Below are positions 42,451 through 42,497 of a DNA stretch of 42,497 bases, piece by piece (position 1 is the first letter of the stretch; each line of letters starts with the position of its first letter). The DNA is from Balneolaceae bacterium (lineage in GTDB: Bacteria; Bacteroidota; Rhodothermia; Balneolales; Balneolaceae). The translations under genes were made by a program, and so were the position numbers. Under the pieces are notes generated by a model, which saw nothing but the letters and a program-made list of their open reading frames with translations, was not told where the DNA came from and searched no databases. Location of the stretch: the NCBI GenBank assembly GCA_016937115.1, contig JAFGWN010000048.1, positions 1 through 42,497 on the forward strand. The letters are read 5' to 3'.

Positions 42451-42497
42451 AAGTGTAAAGTCCTTTAATTAAATAATCCTTTTTGTTGAATTGAAAG

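Overview
The window reads as ordinary chromosome from a Gram-negative, aerobic member of the Bacteroidota/Balneolota/Rhodothermota side of the tree. Evidence for this is the many short lipoprotein signals, the near absence of Shine-Dalgarno sequences, the MmcQ/YjbR, DUF3124, DUF423 and CPXCG families, a RecQ with an extra C-terminal helix-turn-helix region, and a malate dehydrogenase that looks close to the Salinibacter type. The lineage is an inference from protein flavour, not from a marker gene. I found no rRNA, tRNA, CRISPR array, prophage, transposase or classical defence locus.

Layout. 1-3400 (rightward): a heptamer repeat, a HIT hydrolase overlapping aroQ, a polysaccharide flippase and a NYN plus cold-shock fusion protein. 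3400-20100 (all leftward): a DUF3124 lipoprotein, mdh, a ddl / solute-binding lipoprotein / nadK set, recQ, carA-carB behind a leader with a terminator hairpin, a CPXCG protein, a small membrane protein, a membrane-anchored penicillin-acylase-family enzyme and an arginine-deiminase-like hydrolase. 20100-22100 (rightward): an AT-rich stretch with a lipoprotein made of four tandem copies of one domain. 22100-25300: an SDR enzyme diverging from a response regulator / histidine kinase pair.

25395-34411 is the centrepiece, a rightward heme cluster in the order hemH-hemA-hemC-hemD-hemE-hemF-hemB-hemL plus a small membrane protein. It encodes every step from glutamyl-tRNA to protoheme except protoporphyrinogen oxidase. 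Its ferrochelatase carries a cysteine-rich internal insertion, and three different palindromic repeat families lie in its spacers.

34415-42497: a leftward run of small genes (YjbR, a 52-residue membrane protein, a secreted protein, DUF423, DUF3052 and a ferredoxin/double-CDGSH protein), two convergent SDR-type genes that overlap at their 3' ends, two lipoprotein genes with look-alike leaders, and pruA.

A recurrent feature is the filling of intergenic space by at least five kinds of short palindromic element: CCCTCCCGGGAGGG-cored, GCTCTGCG-cored, GTCATTGCG-ended, GTCATCCTG-like and CCAGATACCGG-ended. Two of them run in frame into the next gene and would mislead automatic start calling (carB and the acylase). 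The items most worth following are the cysteine insertion in HemH, the NYN protein with a degenerate active site, the carA leader, the four-domain lipoprotein and the repeat families. I saw no clear case for an entirely new multi-gene system.
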